The position numbers were made by a program, and so were the translations under genes. From Sipunculus nudus (Eukaryota; Annelida; Sipuncula; Golfingiida; Sipunculidae), in NCBI GenBank assembly GCA_026874595.1, contig JAPPUL010000068.1, positions 1,627,001-1,691,000 on the forward strand: DNA of 64,000 nt, in the 5' to 3' direction. Below the pieces are notes generated by a model that was given only the letters and a program-made list of their open reading frames with translations, did no database searches and had not been told where the DNA came from. This document shows positions 54,202-62,577 of the stretch, one piece after another (position 1 is the first letter of the stretch; each line of letters begins with the position of its first letter).

Positions 54202-55089
54202 TTGTTAAGTATAAACTACAATTCAGTTTACGAAATAAAGCATTATTTAAGAGAGCGAGGAATAGCTTTAACAAAGCGTCATGGACAAAACTTCCTACTT
54301 GATAAAAACATCTTGGAAAAGCTAGTAACTTCGTTAGCGTTAGCAGAGGATGAAAAGGTATTGGAGATAGGAGGCGGGCTTGGGCATCTTACAGCAAAAC
54401 TACTTGAGAATAAATTTAAAGTTACAGTATTTGAGATAGATAAGAAGCTATCAGAATGTCTTAAAGAGCGGTTTGCGGGGCAGGAGAGAGTAAAAGTGAT
54501 ACATCATGATTTTCTCAAAGTATCTTTGTCAGACTATGTAGAAGGTGCTAAAAGCATTTCGATAGTAGGTAATATCCCTTATAATATAACAACGCCCATA
54601 ATAACAAAATGTATTAATGCTTTTGTTTTAAGTTCTAATTCTTATAGTATAAGATATTTACTTTTCTTGGTACAAAAAGATGTAGCTCATAGGATAGTGT
54701 CAAGGGAGGGGAGTAAGGAATATGGATCATTATCGGTATTTTGTCAAGCTTATTGTTGTCCAAGAATATTGTTTAATGTATCTAAGGAAGTTTTTTATCC
54801 AAAGCCAAAGATAGAGTCTAGCGCACTATTTTTTGATTTTAGAAATAGTAAGAGCAGAGGGCAAATAAAAGATAAAAAGCTGTTCGAAAAGCTATTAAAG
54901 ATAAGTTTTGGCAAGCGTCGAAAGACTTTATATAATTGCCTTAAAACAAGTGATTTGGGATATAGTGATTATGAACTTGCCAGAGTGTTAGAAGAAGCTC
55001 AGATAGGGCTTAAAGTGCGTGCTGAGGAGCTTGGGTATAAAAAATTTGTTGAACTTTCTAATAAGTTGAGTATATTATATTTCAAATAA
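54202..55089 (+). CDS. rsmA: 16S rRNA dimethyladenosine transferase
   Basis: Dimethylates two adjacent adenines near the 3' end of 16S rRNA during ribosome assembly. 295 residues. N-terminal KRHGQNFLLDKNIL, SAM-binding VLEIGGGLGHLT at about residues 53-64, and the target-adenine motif GNIPYNITTPI. The start is TTG at 54202, six bases after a TATAAT and without a clear Shine-Dalgarno sequence. This gene is intact; the two fragments upstream are remnants. Confidence 0.93.
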   Translation: MLSINYNSVYEIKHYLRERGIALTKRHGQNFLLDKNILEKLVTSLALAEDEKVLEIGGGLGHLTAKLLENKFKVTVFEIDKKLSECLKERFAGQERVKVIHHDFLKVSLSDYVEGAKSISIVGNIPYNITTPIITKCINAFVLSSNSYSIRYLLFLVQKDVAHRIVSREGSKEYGSLSVFCQAYCCPRILFNVSKEVFYPKPKIESSALFFDFRNSKSRGQIKDKKLFEKLLKISFGKRRKTLYNCLKTSDLGYSDYELARVLEEAQIGLKVRAEELGYKKFVELSNKLSILYFK

Positions 55090-55143
55090 TTTACAAACAA
55101 AGTAAATATATTTAAAGAATTATAATTTAAGGAGGATATATTT

Positions 55144-55581
55144 TTGAATGCAATAAAGTACTATGTACTTCTTTTAATTATTTTAGGGTTTACAGGAGTT
55201 TTTGTAAATGGCTGTGGAGGTGGTGATAAGAACGCTTCTACAGAAACTAAAACAGCAGTAAAAACGGAAAAAGAGCCTGCCCCAGAGCCTGCGGAAGCAC
55301 CAAAATCAGAAGTTGCATCAGGAGGAGGTAGTGGAGGAGGTAGTGTAGGAAGTAGCGGCGAAGATTTATTTGATGAAAAAGGGTGCGCATCATGTCATTT
55401 TGAGGATGAGGGGACAGTAAGGGAGCCATATCCAAGCAAGCAGTTATTAGCAGCTTTGAGTTATGAAGAGTTTCGTAAGGTAAGTAAAGATGGACGGCCT
55501 GGAACGTTAATGACGCCACAAGACCTAAGTGATGAAGAAGCTAAGACTATTTACGAGTGGATAAAACAGTTTAAGAAATAG
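55144..55581 (+). CDS. Monohaem cytochrome c lipoprotein
   Basis: 145 residues. Signal peptide ending in the lipobox VNGC (Cys24), then a Glu/Pro/Ala and Gly/Ser-rich flexible linker to about residue 72. The haem site is Cys81-Ala-Ser-Cys84-His85 (CASCH), and Met123 (GTLMTP) is the likely sixth ligand, as in class I cytochromes c. Attached to the outer leaflet of a membrane, it would shuttle electrons in the periplasm. TTG start with AAGGAGG. Follows rsmA by 54 bp. Confidence 0.88.
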   Translation: MNAIKYYVLLLIILGFTGVFVNGCGGGDKNASTETKTAVKTEKEPAPEPAEAPKSEVASGGGSGGGSVGSSGEDLFDEKGCASCHFEDEGTVREPYPSKQLLAALSYEEFRKVSKDGRPGTLMTPQDLSDEEAKTIYEWIKQFKK

Positions 55582-55593
55582 TTTAAAAGGATT

Positions 55594-55670
55594 AAAGCTT
55601 AGGAGAACTTATAAGATGTCGCTTAAAATGGCATTTCATTATGACTTTTATAAAAGGCTCCTAAAGCTTT
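55594..55670. terminator. Long inverted repeat between convergent genes
   Basis: AAAGCTTAGGAG (55594-55605) pairs with CTCCTAAAGCTTT (55658-55670) with one bulged base; inner TTATAA and GTC/GAC pairs extend it. It separates the cytochrome gene and the beta-lactamase-fold gene (minus). A bidirectional terminator is plausible. Confidence 0.45.
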
Positions 55671-55723
55671 AACTTTCTTTAATAAAAGATTTAAAAGATA
55701 CTTATTTATTCTACTTATATTTA

Positions 55724-56782
55724 TTATGCTGTTATTGATTGTAAGGAACCGAGCAAAGTGTCGTTAGCCTTGGCCCTAAAACTTTTCATTCTGCTTGCAT
55801 TCTTAATGTAGCTCATAAGAGTTCTATTGGAAAGTATGGCAACGCCAATATTTAAATTTCTGTCAAGCCACACGGAAGTGCCTGTAAAGCCGGTATGTCC
55901 AAAAGACTTTGTAGTAAATAAGTTTCCCATGGAGTCAGGTTGTTTAATTTGGAAACCAAGCCCCCAATTATCTAAATAGTTTGTAGACATTGAACTAACG
56001 CTTTCATGAGATAGGAGCTTAATATCTTTGTAAGAACCTGAATTAAGAATCATCTTAGAGTAAGTAAAAACATCATGAGCATTGGCAAAAAGGCCAGCAT
56101 TGCCTCCAATAGAGTCAAATAGCAAGGAATTATCATCATGAACCTCGCCCCAAATGTTTTTACGTTGTTTAGAATTGCCGGTGGGAACTATCTTTTTTAA
56201 GAGAGTTTTATCTGGCCTAAAGTAGGAGTTTTGCATATTAAGAGGTTTAAATATAAGTTCTTGAGCTAAAACATCTAACGGTTTTTTAACTATCGATTCT
56301 ATAATAAGCTTAAGAATTATATAACCAAGACAGCTATATACGGCCTTTTGCCCGGTTTTATTTACTTGGCCAGTTAGTAATAAATCTTTAGTTGCCTGTT
56401 CTTTAGAACGGTCATTTTCATAGAGCGGCAACCAATCAGGCAGACCAGATGAATGACTTAGAAGATGAGCAATTGACACCTTTTGTTTTTCGGTATCGCT
56501 ATTAAATAATGGCAAGAACTTATGAACCTTATCATGAATAGAAAGCTCGTTTTGCTCATAAAGCATAAAAGTAAGAGTAGCAGTAACAAAAGGTTTAGTT
56601 AAGGAAGCAAGGTCAAATATGCTATTTTTAGGTAAGGGGGTATTTGCGATTATATTACCATAAGCCTTTTGGAATAAGATTTTGTGGTTATTGAATAATA
56701 TAATATCAACAGCGGCAAAAGTTTTCTTTTGTATAGCCTTATGGACAAGGGTATCTAGTAATTGAATATGCTTTTCAAACAT
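55724..56782 (-). CDS. Beta-lactamase class C-like serine hydrolase
   Basis: 352 residues, penicillin-binding fold. Nucleophile Ser60 and Lys63 in SLTK. The second motif, usually YxN, is Tyr149-Ser-Cys151 (YSCLGY): Tyr is kept, Asn is replaced by Cys. The HTG box is in GHTGFTG at about 299. No signal peptide is visible, so the location is uncertain. Could be an esterase or peptidase acting on cell-wall fragments; true beta-lactamase activity is not indicated. Confidence 0.85.
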   Translation of the reverse strand: MFEKHIQLLDTLVHKAIQKKTFAAVDIILFNNHKILFQKAYGNIIANTPLPKNSIFDLASLTKPFVTATLTFMLYEQNELSIHDKVHKFLPLFNSDTEKQKVSIAHLLSHSSGLPDWLPLYENDRSKEQATKDLLLTGQVNKTGQKAVYSCLGYIILKLIIESIVKKPLDVLAQELIFKPLNMQNSYFRPDKTLLKKIVPTGNSKQRKNIWGEVHDDNSLLFDSIGGNAGLFANAHDVFTYSKMILNSGSYKDIKLLSHESVSSMSTNYLDNWGLGFQIKQPDSMGNLFTTKSFGHTGFTGTSVWLDRNLNIGVAILSNRTLMSYIKNASRMKSFRAKANDTLLGSLQSITA

Positions 56783-57141
56783 AACATAATATATTGATTA
56801 AATAGGTTTAATAATACTAATTTTATAGAGATATATAGTATAAAATAGATTGTTAGAGTTGTGGTAGTTTTCCTGTGTAAAAAGATAAGGTAGGTATTAA
56901 AATAAAGCATTAGAATAATAAAACAAAGCAAGAGGATCGGAATTAGTTTATCTATCTTATAGGTTATAGGCTTATAGAGAAAAGGGTCTTTTTTTTAGTA
57001 AAGAGACTAAACTGGTTGTTTTCTTTGTGAATAGTAATGTTTATCTTATATAACTAATTAACGTTTATTTTATAGTTTGCTTTATAAAGGGATGAGTAAT
57101 TAAAGTATACAAAAAATAATAGGAATAGATAAGGAGGCAGT
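56783..57141. other. 359-bp gap between divergent genes, no gene seen
   Basis: AT-rich, no coding frame of note and no RNA motif that I recognise. It must hold promoters for korA (plus) and the serine hydrolase (minus). The only feature I can point to is the AAGGAGG of korA at its right end. Confidence 0.6.
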
Positions 57142-58896
57142 ATGGCAAGAGATTTAACATTGAAGATAGGCGGAGAAGGGGGAGAAGGGGTAATTAGTGC
57201 AGGAGACTTTCTTATGCGCTCAGCAACACGGGTAGGAATGGAGGTGGTGACATTTAAAAGTTTTCCGGCAGAAATCAAGGGAGGCTATGCATTATCACAA
57301 GTTCGAGTATCAGATGAGGAGATATTATCGCAAGGGGATTCATTTCATATACTGCTTGCATTTAATGGGGAAGCATTTGCAGTAAATAAGAGTCTTTTGC
57401 GTCCTGGCACAGTATGCGTATATGATAGTGGACCTGAAGCAGATTTTGAACCTGAGGAGCTTGAAGGAGTAACAATGTATCCGATTCCGATGAGTGGTAT
57501 AGCCAGAAAGGAGCTTAGTGCATATATAACAAAGAATATGGTAGCACTTGGAGCGGCATCGGAATTATTTAAGATACCTATGAGTAGTTTAAAAGACTCT
57601 GTAAATGAAAAGTTTTCGAAGAAGGGAGAGAAGATAGTAGACTTAAACTATAAGGCCCTAGAAGCGGGCGCACAATACGTTAGGGAAAATATAAAAAAGA
57701 CAGATAAGTATATATTTCCTGAAGCACGAGAGTCACGCGACGTAATAGTAATAGAGGGGAATGAGGCAATAGCGCTTGGAGCAACTATGGCAGGCTGTTC
57801 GTATTATGGAGCCTATCCGATAACGCCAGCGACAACGGTAGGAAACTATTTGTCAGAGATGATTTTAGGGACAGGAGGCTACGTATATCAAGCAGAGGAT
57901 GAGATATCGGCCCTGGGGACATGTTTGGGAGCGAGTTTTGCAGGGGCTAAGGCTTTAAGTGCAACATCAGGGCCTGGAGTATCATTAATGAATGAATTAA
58001 TAGGGCTTGGTGTTATGGCGGAACTGCCTGTTGTCATAGTGAACGTACAAAGGGGTGGTCCAAGTACAGGGATGCCAACGCGTCATGATCAAGGTGATTT
58101 GATGCAAGCGATATATGGTAGTCACGGGGATTCGCCAAAGATAGTTCTTGCGCCAAGCAATGTGAAAGAGAATTTATATTTGACAATAGATGCGTTTAAT
58201 TTAGCAGAACGTTATCAAAGTCCAGTATTGCTATTAACGGATGCATCTTTGGCACTACGAGTTGAGGCTATCGATAGGCCTGATATGAGTAAGATAAAGA
58301 TAGAGCACCGAGTTATTGGTAGAAACGGAAGAGGAGACAATGGAACATTTTTAAGATATCTAGATACAGAAGATGGGATATCGCCTATGGGGATACCTGG
58401 TAACAGCGGAGAATCGTATGCAGCGACAGGACTTGAACATGCGGAGAATTCAGGACCTCGAACGAATCCGGATACAAGGATAAAGATGACGGAAAAGAGG
58501 TGGCGGAAGTTTGATAATATAGAGGATGAGTATGAGAGTGCAGTAGTTAAAGATGAGCAGGAGGGCGCGCGGGTAGGAGTTATAAGTTGGGGGCTTACTC
58601 AATCTATAGCATCGGAAGCGGTAGCAAGGCTTAGAGAAGGGGGAGAGAAGGTATCAGCGTTGTATCCAAAGCTGTTATGGCCACTTCCTAAAAAAGCAAT
58701 AGAAAGTTTTGGGTCGAAGCTTGACAAGATACTAGTACCGGAAGCAAATTTCCAAGGACAGTTTGCAAGACTAGTAAAATCAATGTTGCCGTTGCATGAG
58801 AAGATAGAAGAGCTTAATGTGTATAGAGGAGAACCATTTATACCAAAAGAAATAGAAGAATGTCTACGTGGGCTTTTGCAAAAGGTAAAGGTATAA
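57142..58896 (+). CDS. korA: 2-oxoacid:ferredoxin oxidoreductase, gamma-alpha fusion
   Basis: Oxidative decarboxylation of a 2-oxoacid (2-oxoglutarate-type by layout) to acyl-CoA with reduction of ferredoxin. 584 residues: gamma domain at 1-190 (GGEGGEGVISAGDFLMRSA), then alpha domain with GNEAIALGATMAGCSYYGAYPITPAT and the GPSTGMPTRHDQGDL loop. AAGGAGG precedes ATG. korB follows after 116 bp. The pair lacks a delta ferredoxin subunit, as usual in Kor enzymes. Confidence 0.9.
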   Translation: MARDLTLKIGGEGGEGVISAGDFLMRSATRVGMEVVTFKSFPAEIKGGYALSQVRVSDEEILSQGDSFHILLAFNGEAFAVNKSLLRPGTVCVYDSGPEADFEPEELEGVTMYPIPMSGIARKELSAYITKNMVALGAASELFKIPMSSLKDSVNEKFSKKGEKIVDLNYKALEAGAQYVRENIKKTDKYIFPEARESRDVIVIEGNEAIALGATMAGCSYYGAYPITPATTVGNYLSEMILGTGGYVYQAEDEISALGTCLGASFAGAKALSATSGPGVSLMNELIGLGVMAELPVVIVNVQRGGPSTGMPTRHDQGDLMQAIYGSHGDSPKIVLAPSNVKENLYLTIDAFNLAERYQSPVLLLTDASLALRVEAIDRPDMSKIKIEHRVIGRNGRGDNGTFLRYLDTEDGISPMGIPGNSGESYAATGLEHAENSGPRTNPDTRIKMTEKRWRKFDNIEDEYESAVVKDEQEGARVGVISWGLTQSIASEAVARLREGGEKVSALYPKLLWPLPKKAIESFGSKLDKILVPEANFQGQFARLVKSMLPLHEKIEELNVYRGEPFIPKEIEECLRGLLQKVKV

Positions 58897-59012
58897 ATAC
58901 TTCTTTATGTTAGCTGTTTAGCTAGGATTTAGATGGGTTTAGATGTAAACAAATAAATAAAAGTAAAAGAGATTATTTCTATAGATATTATAGATGAAGA
59001 AAGGAGATATAT

Positions 59013-59915
59013 ATGAAAGTATTAACAGAGCCTATAAAGCCAAAAGAGTATAGGAGCGAGATAGAGCCGACATGGTGTCCTGGGTGCGGTGATTTTGGAG
59101 TGGTAACATCACTTACAAAGGTTATGAGCGAGCTTAAGATTGATTATGACAATGTAGTTGCGGTATCAGGGATAGGCTGTTCAAGCCGTTTACCGTTATG
59201 GTTAAGGACGTTTGGCTTTCATTCATGCCATGGCAGGGCGTTGCCGGTTGCCATAGGAGCAAAGATGGCCAATCCGGAGTTGCAAGTGTTGGTTACAATA
59301 GGAGATGGAGATATGTTTTCGATAGGAGCAGGACATGTTCCACACAGCGCACGTAGAAACTTTGATATTACTGTATTGTGTATGGATAATAATATTTATG
59401 CATTAACAAAGAACCAAGTATCTCCTACAAGCCGTGAGGGCAAGCCAGGAAGTTTAACACCTTATGGGACATTGGATAAGCCAATAAATCCTATAGAGCT
59501 TATGATAACGTATGGAGCAACTTATGTGGCTCAGACTTATACGGGTAGCATGAAGCAGATGACAAACATAATACGAGAGGCAATAATGCATAAAGGCTTT
59601 TCGTTTGTCAATATGTTGTCTCCGTGTCCAACTTATAATTTACATGAAACGTTTAAATATTATAAGCCTCGAGTTTATGATATAAATGAAAACGGTTTTA
59701 AGGATGTTGGAGATAGGCTTAAGGCGCTTGAGATATCAAGTACGGCAACAGATCATCAGTATGATGAGAGTGCACAAATACCAGTTGGGGTATTTTATAA
59801 AAAGGATGAGCCTATATTTACTGAGCGTCTTGCACAGTTAAAAAATCAGTATAAAGGCTATCTTGATGATACGTCTAATCCTAATTGGAACAAGTTGTTT
59901 GATAAGTTTGCGTAG
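59013..59915 (+). CDS. korB: 2-oxoacid:ferredoxin oxidoreductase, beta subunit
   Basis: ThDP and [4Fe-4S] subunit, 300 residues. N-terminal WCPGCGDFGVV, GIGCSSR, the ThDP motif GDGDMFSIGAGH and MDNNIYALTKNQVSPTS are all present. The later SPCPTYN supplies another cluster Cys. Partner of korA. AAGGAG precedes ATG. Confidence 0.92.
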   Translation: MKVLTEPIKPKEYRSEIEPTWCPGCGDFGVVTSLTKVMSELKIDYDNVVAVSGIGCSSRLPLWLRTFGFHSCHGRALPVAIGAKMANPELQVLVTIGDGDMFSIGAGHVPHSARRNFDITVLCMDNNIYALTKNQVSPTSREGKPGSLTPYGTLDKPINPIELMITYGATYVAQTYTGSMKQMTNIIREAIMHKGFSFVNMLSPCPTYNLHETFKYYKPRVYDINENGFKDVGDRLKALEISSTATDHQYDESAQIPVGVFYKKDEPIFTERLAQLKNQYKGYLDDTSNPNWNKLFDKFA

Positions 59916-59950
59916 AAGCATAGTAACGGATTTAATACTTTTTAGTTATT

Positions 59951-60583
59951 ATGCTTAGTAGAGAAGAGGTTATAGAAAGGATCTCGTCGGGAAACAAGAG
60001 TTTTCGGGATGAGGATCTTAGTTGGGCAGATTTGTCGGATATAGATTTTAGAGGAGTTGATTTTGCTGATGCAACTCTTACAGGGGCTATACTTAAGGGT
60101 TCTAAACTAATAAACAGCAATTTAGACAGTGCCTATTTGCCTGAGGTTGATTTGTCTTTTGCGATTATAGAGAATTGCAATTTACAAAATGCCTTCATGC
60201 AAAGGGCAAACTGTTATTGCATGGAAGTTTCTAAGTCTGATATGTCTAATGCCAATTGTTATATTGCAAATTTTGAAAAGGCACGGTTTAATTTTGTTAT
60301 AGCATGTAGGACAGGTTTTATTGATTCGGTTTTTAAGAAAATCAGTATATCTAGTTCTGACTTTTCAAATACTATAATGCGTGGTGTTAATGCTTGTGAG
60401 AGTAGTTTTGAGGATGTTGATATATCTGGTTCAGATCTCAGAAAATGTAATTTTGTTGGTGCATCGTTTAAAAATATACGTGATACTGATGTTTTGTATT
60501 ATGGTAAGTATCCGTGGTCTTCTGCCGGGGAGTTTGTTAGTCGAGAGTGGGATAAGGAATTACCTTACTATAATGCTGATTAG
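59951..60583 (+). CDS. Pentapeptide-repeat protein
   Basis: 210 residues with tandem A(D/N)LXX units from about residue 20 to 175 (LSWADLSDIDFRGVDFADATL, STIMRGVNACESSFEDV), which form a right-handed quadrilateral beta helix. Some such proteins mimic DNA and bind gyrase; no such role can be read here. Its stop codon overlaps, by three bases, the stop of the AMMECR1 gene on the other strand. Confidence 0.85.
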   Translation: MLSREEVIERISSGNKSFRDEDLSWADLSDIDFRGVDFADATLTGAILKGSKLINSNLDSAYLPEVDLSFAIIENCNLQNAFMQRANCYCMEVSKSDMSNANCYIANFEKARFNFVIACRTGFIDSVFKKISISSSDFSNTIMRGVNACESSFEDVDISGSDLRKCNFVGASFKNIRDTDVLYYGKYPWSSAGEFVSREWDKELPYYNAD

Positions 60584-61131
60584 TGTTTATCGCTGAATAT
60601 TTGTGCCCTGAATATTTGAATTTCAGCACCTGCCCTCCAGGCATCTTTAGATAGGCTTGCTTTAATAGAGACTTGTTCAAGGAATTGCCTTTTATCTAGG
60701 TTATATTCTATTGCCACCTGAGGTAGTAATAGTCCGTGGCAAACACCTTTTCTTATTATGATGCCGTGAGTGCCTATCTTTATTTCTTCTAGAGATTTTA
60801 CTATCCTTGGCCTTTCTATTACAGATATCTCTATTACAATATCTTTGTATGATTCCTTTGTCAATGAAGAAAAACGAGGATCTTCAAAGGCACTTGAGTA
60901 AGCTATCTTTTCTACTGTTCTTATTAGATTCACACTTGGATTTATAACTCCTACGCAACCACATAATTTCCCTTTACTATGCAGACTTACAAATGCTCCG
61001 TTATTCCTTCTATAAAGACTCTTTTGGGGATGCAAGCTTATATTTGTTATTCCAAATATTTGCTCCTCAATTACTTTCCTCACTACCTGTAGCAGACACT
61101 CTTTCTCTTTTGAGTTTAACGCCTTTTCCAT
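60580..61131 (-). CDS. AMMECR1-domain protein (AmmeMemoRadiSam protein A-like)
   Basis: 183 residues. Signature LCGCVGVINP at about residues 56-65, SAFEDPRFSSLT, GTHGIIIRKG and QVAIEYN. The family often travels with a MEMO-type protein and a radical SAM enzyme; neither lies next to it here. Function unknown. Tail-to-tail with the pentapeptide gene. Confidence 0.85.
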   Translation of the reverse strand: MEKALNSKEKECLLQVVRKVIEEQIFGITNISLHPQKSLYRRNNGAFVSLHSKGKLCGCVGVINPSVNLIRTVEKIAYSSAFEDPRFSSLTKESYKDIVIEISVIERPRIVKSLEEIKIGTHGIIIRKGVCHGLLLPQVAIEYNLDKRQFLEQVSIKASLSKDAWRAGAEIQIFRAQIFSDKH

Positions 61132-61152
61132 AACTGATTTTTAAAAGATATC

Positions 61153-61728
61153 CTAAATATAAAATACAAAATAAAGCCCAAATAAATGGCTGAAAAAGAA
61201 ATTTAGTTCACTCCCCGTATTATAATTAATACCATAGCCTATATCTATATCAAATATTTTGCTAAGATGAAAGCGGCTTCCTATAAGAAATGAAGTCCTT
61301 GCATACAAGCTTTGCCACAATGTCAAACCTAGATTTATTCCTAAATATAAATCTAGGACCTTAAATTGTAGGGGATAGTATAAAACTCCAAACTCAAGCC
61401 CTGTGTAGATAATCTGACTTTTTGTGCTGCTTGAGGATATTTGTTCTTTTGAGGGTAGGTACGTTGTGAAGATACCTAATTTTATATCTACTTGTTTATT
61501 TGGAAAATATAAAAAACCTAGTGATGCGTATATATCGTAAGCTTTTGGGTTTAAAAGTCCCATGTAAAAGCCCCCTCCCATGTAAAAGCCAAAGTCCTTT
61601 CTTGCGCTTTTATTTTCGGATGCCGCTTTTAGGTCTAAACTGTCTTTTGTATGTCCTTCTATGCTTACCAATATTATTACGTTTAATGTCAGCAATAAAA
61701 TCAGTAGCATATTTGACAATTTATTCAT
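61153..61728 (-). CDS. Predicted outer-membrane beta-barrel protein
   Basis: 191 residues. Signal peptide (about 1-27: LLILLLTLNVIILVSIEG). Then alternating aromatic/hydrophobic strands (FGFYMGGGFYMGLL, YDIYASLGFLYF, GLYFVFYI) ending with an aromatic C-terminal residue pattern typical of small outer-membrane barrels (about eight strands). Function unknown. Overlaps the HEAT lipoprotein gene by eight bases. Confidence 0.7.
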   Translation of the reverse strand: MNKLSNMLLILLLTLNVIILVSIEGHTKDSLDLKAASENKSARKDFGFYMGGGFYMGLLNPKAYDIYASLGFLYFPNKQVDIKLGIFTTYLPSKEQISSSSTKSQIIYTGLEFGVLYYPLQFKVLDLYLGINLGLTLWQSLYARTSFLIGSRFHLSKIFDIDIGYGINYNTGSELNFFFSHLFGLYFVFYI

Positions 61729-62119
61729 TTGTCTTATTTAGATTCTCTAATGTGAGCTTTATCTCCTGAACCACGTGGAATTCTTCTTCTATCTCAAGCC
61801 GTTTCTTTAGGGCTTTTAACGAACTTTTATCTCCTATCTGTCCAAGTGCCCATACGCTGTAATATCTTACTACCCAATCTATGTCATCTAATTTATTTAT
61901 TAGTGGCTTTAGGGCTCTTTTGCTTTTTAGACGTCCTAATGATTGGGCTGCTTGCGCTCTTATATACCCGTCCTTACTCTTTTCTAGTGCCTCTATTATA
62001 TATATATCATTTCTTTTTGACTCGTTTAAACGTAGCTGGTCAAATCTATATACTCCGCAGCCGCTAAGTATGTATGTTGTCAATAACACTTGCAATAGCA
62101 GTATATTCCTTTTATTCAA
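61721..62119 (-). CDS. HEAT-repeat lipoprotein
   Basis: 132 residues. Lipobox LSGC (Cys at about 21) after a short signal. Then about three HEAT repeats (AQAAQSLGRLKSKRALKPLINKLDD, YSVWALGQIGDKSSLKALKKRLE) that form a protein-binding solenoid in the periplasm. Likely a partner of the downstream beta-barrel, with which it is translationally coupled. Confidence 0.82.
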   Translation of the reverse strand: MNKRNILLLQVLLTTYILSGCGVYRFDQLRLNESKRNDIYIIEALEKSKDGYIRAQAAQSLGRLKSKRALKPLINKLDDIDWVVRYYSVWALGQIGDKSSLKALKKRLEIEEEFHVVQEIKLTLENLNKTNE

Positions 62120-62260
62120 TTTTTTATCCCTATGTATAGTCTTGTTCTTACATTTTCTATTTTTTTTGTCCTTTTACGCTCATTTTTTTTACTTATAGTG
62201 TTCATATACCTGACTTATCTATTGTATATAGAATAGTAAATAATTTATTGAGGTTAGGCA

Positions 62261-62503
62261 ATGGCTCTTAAACATTCTTTTTATCCTGCTCATAACTCTA
62301 AACTTACTTCTTATGAGTCTTATAGGAAGTATGACTACGATTATAGCTCTTATCACCCTTTTTATACTTTTTCTTTTAGTACTTTTGACAAAACTGAGCT
62401 TAATATTATTAATAAATTAAATTTGTCAAAGAACGACCTCTTCCATATTAAAATGGTTCGTGCTATCTTTAATGGTACTATTGTTGATAATAACAAATCA
62501 TAA
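62261..62503 (+). CDS. Small Tyr/Phe-rich protein, unknown
   Basis: 80 residues. GAGG lies seven bases before ATG. The N-terminal half is rich in Tyr, Ser and Phe (YESYRKYDYDYSSYHPFY), the C-terminal half looks like a short helix-rich module (ELNIINKLNLSKNDLFHIKMV). No signal peptide. Not recognised; it could be a real small gene facing folP. Confidence 0.45.
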   Translation: MALKHSFYPAHNSKLTSYESYRKYDYDYSSYHPFYTFSFSTFDKTELNIINKLNLSKNDLFHIKMVRAIFNGTIVDNNKS

Positions 62504-62539
62504 CTTTATTATCATGATTTTATGAATTATAACAATTAT

Positions 62540-62577
62540 AGCTCTTTTTTAACGGTAAGATTCTAGCGTTAAGAGCT
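62540..62577. terminator. Hairpin between the small ORF and folP
   Basis: AGCTCT...TTAACG (62540-62554) pairs with CGTTAAGAGCT (62567-62577), with a short T-bulge. It lies between convergent genes, directly before the folP stop, and may terminate both. Confidence 0.42.

Larger units (their letters stand above)
53587..54240 (+). repeat. Tandem duplication of gene-end plus rsmA-start, 261-bp period
   Basis: Units begin at 53587, 53848 and 54109 (AGAGAAGGCAGAGG). Each contains the last codons of the upstream LIM-like gene, a stop, a TATAAT, and a 5' part of rsmA. Units 1 and 2 then diverge: their rsmA part has an extra base after the start that breaks the frame, and runs into a filler with GGGAGAGAGGGAAGC; unit 3 joins the intact rsmA. 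Units 1 and 2 differ by a few substitutions. The first two rsmA fragments are non-coding remnants. Confidence 0.92.

Noticed and set aside
57000-57030. Terminator-like stretch GGGTCTTTTTTTTAG near korA
   Set aside because: The possible stem (GTCTTT with AAAGAGAC) has a mismatch and the T-run lies inside it, so it is not a convincing terminator.
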